Below, in pieces: positions 24,410 through 24,984 of a stretch of DNA of 24,984 nt. A program made the translations under genes and the position numbers. Numbering within the stretch: position 1 is the first letter of the stretch; each line of letters opens with the position of its first letter. Source of the stretch: Butyrivibrio sp. (lineage in GTDB: Bacteria > Bacillota_A > Clostridia > Lachnospirales > Lachnospiraceae); contig NZ_JAILQF010000214.1 of assembly GCF_024699075.1 (NCBI RefSeq), positions 1-24,984 on the forward strand, given 5' to 3'. The notes beneath the pieces were generated by a model. It saw nothing but the letters and a program-made list of their open reading frames with translations. It was not told the origin of the DNA and did not search any database.

Positions 24410-24984
24410 ATGTATAGACCGGAATCTAAAGAGGAAGAAGAATTTTTAAAAAATTATAATCCGGGTAAATATAAGAAGCCATCAGTTACTACAGACATAG
24501 TAGTATTTACAATGTCAGAAGAAAGGAAACTTTCAATACTTCTTATAAAAAGGAGTGGATATCCTTATAAGGATCATCTGGCACTTCCCGGAGGCTTCGT
24601 GGGAATGGATGAATCAATAGACGAGGCAGCAGCAAGAAAGCTTCAGGAAGAAACAGGCGTTGGCGGTCTACCGATCATCCAGTTTGGATCATTTGGAGAT
24701 ACTGACAGGGATCCGAGAATGAGGGTTATCTCAATATCTTATATGGCTTTTGTTCCTATTCAAAAGCTTGAAGCTATAGCAGGAGCGGATGCAGCGATAT
24801 ATGAGATAGATAAGGATGAGGATAAGCTGGTACTTGTAAATAAAGGCCTTTCGATTTCAGAAGATAACCTGGCATTTGATCATGCAGTGATAATAAAGAC
24901 TGCACTTGAAAGACTTGCAGGAAGAATAGAGTATACACAGGATGCTTTTTCACTTCTTCAAAACGAAAAGTCTTTTACCATACA
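24410..24984 (+). CDS. Nudix-domain protein, probable Nudix-winged-helix regulator (partial, runs off the window)
   Basis: The window contains the first 191 residues. Residues about 25-155 are a Nudix fold with the signature G62-x5-E68-x7-R76-K-L-Q-E-E-T-G-V84. The canonical motif has Glu after the Arg (REUxEE); here it is Lys77, replacing a residue that binds metal in MutT-type hydrolases, so hydrolysis may be weak or lost, although Glu80 and Glu81 are kept. After the Nudix domain the sequence reads AFSLLQNEKSFTI at the window edge, resembling the entry to the winged-helix domain of NrtR-type regulators that sense ADP-ribose-like ligands. The regulator reading is supported by three matching palindromes around its promoter. 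Alternatives are an ADP-ribose or other Nudix pyrophosphatase. The start ATG follows AAAGGAGGACGGG. The C-terminus is outside the window. Confidence 0.82.
   Translation, partial: MYRPESKEEEEFLKNYNPGKYKKPSVTTDIVVFTMSEERKLSILLIKRSGYPYKDHLALPGGFVGMDESIDEAAARKLQEETGVGGLPIIQFGSFGDTDRDPRMRVISISYMAFVPIQKLEAIAGADAAIYEIDKDEDKLVLVNKGLSISEDNLAFDHAVIIKTALERLAGRIEYTQDAFSLLQNEKSFTI

Overview
The window is AT-rich and every supported gene lies on the + strand, as is typical of long co-directional stretches in Clostridia. Several features point to an anaerobic Gram-positive of the Lachnospiraceae, with Butyrivibrio or a close relative as my best guess: the multi-cluster Fe-S/FAD oxidoreductase, the ACT-PFL pair, the polA-coaE pair, a DNA polymerase I with a decayed proofreading domain, and short lipoproteins with Ser/Glu-rich linkers. 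This placement is inference from protein character; there is no rRNA gene to confirm it.

Layout. 1-2100: a DMT-family transporter with a striking His-rich tail, then DNA-3-methyladenine glycosylase I (tag), whose last codons and stop are the first unit of a 37-bp tandem array. 2135-4990: a 937-residue multi-Fe-S, GltD-like flavoprotein and its terminator. 5165-8300: an acyl-CoA/acid ligase, an orphan zf-HC2 (anti-sigma-like) membrane protein and a PfkB sugar/nucleoside kinase, closed by a terminator. 8331-13040: a lipoprotein, then the most interesting locus. Two paralogous membrane proteins, each ending in a Cys-Ala repeat (five CA units in a Gly-rich context plus one more Cys), flank a radical SAM/SPASM enzyme that overlaps the second one by 4 nt. 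This looks like a peptide-modification system acting on the cytoplasmic tails of membrane proteins. 13059-19023: polA, coaE and a 715-residue FtsA-like actin-fold protein. 19135-22207: a YycJ-like metallo-hydrolase, a 25-bp tandem array, and the ACT-domain/PFL (UPF0237/UPF0210-type) pair. 22442-24222: an unrecognised 283-residue protein and a lipoprotein, each with its own terminator. 24410-end: the start of a Nudix protein, probably a Nudix-winged-helix regulator, whose promoter is overlaid by matching palindromes.

How it fits together. Most of the window is housekeeping (DNA repair and replication, CoA synthesis, cell-shape or division-type ATPase) mixed with accessory membrane and redox genes. 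The strongest candidate for an undescribed system is the CA-repeat/radical SAM/CA-repeat cluster at about 8966-12993. Second is the Nudix regulator with three ATATRGTC-N5-GACYATAT sites. There is also recurrent short tandem duplication right at or after stop codons (tag, polA, the metallo-hydrolase, PFL), and a small TTAC-ATCC(T/A)-GTAA inverted repeat found in three intergenic gaps.
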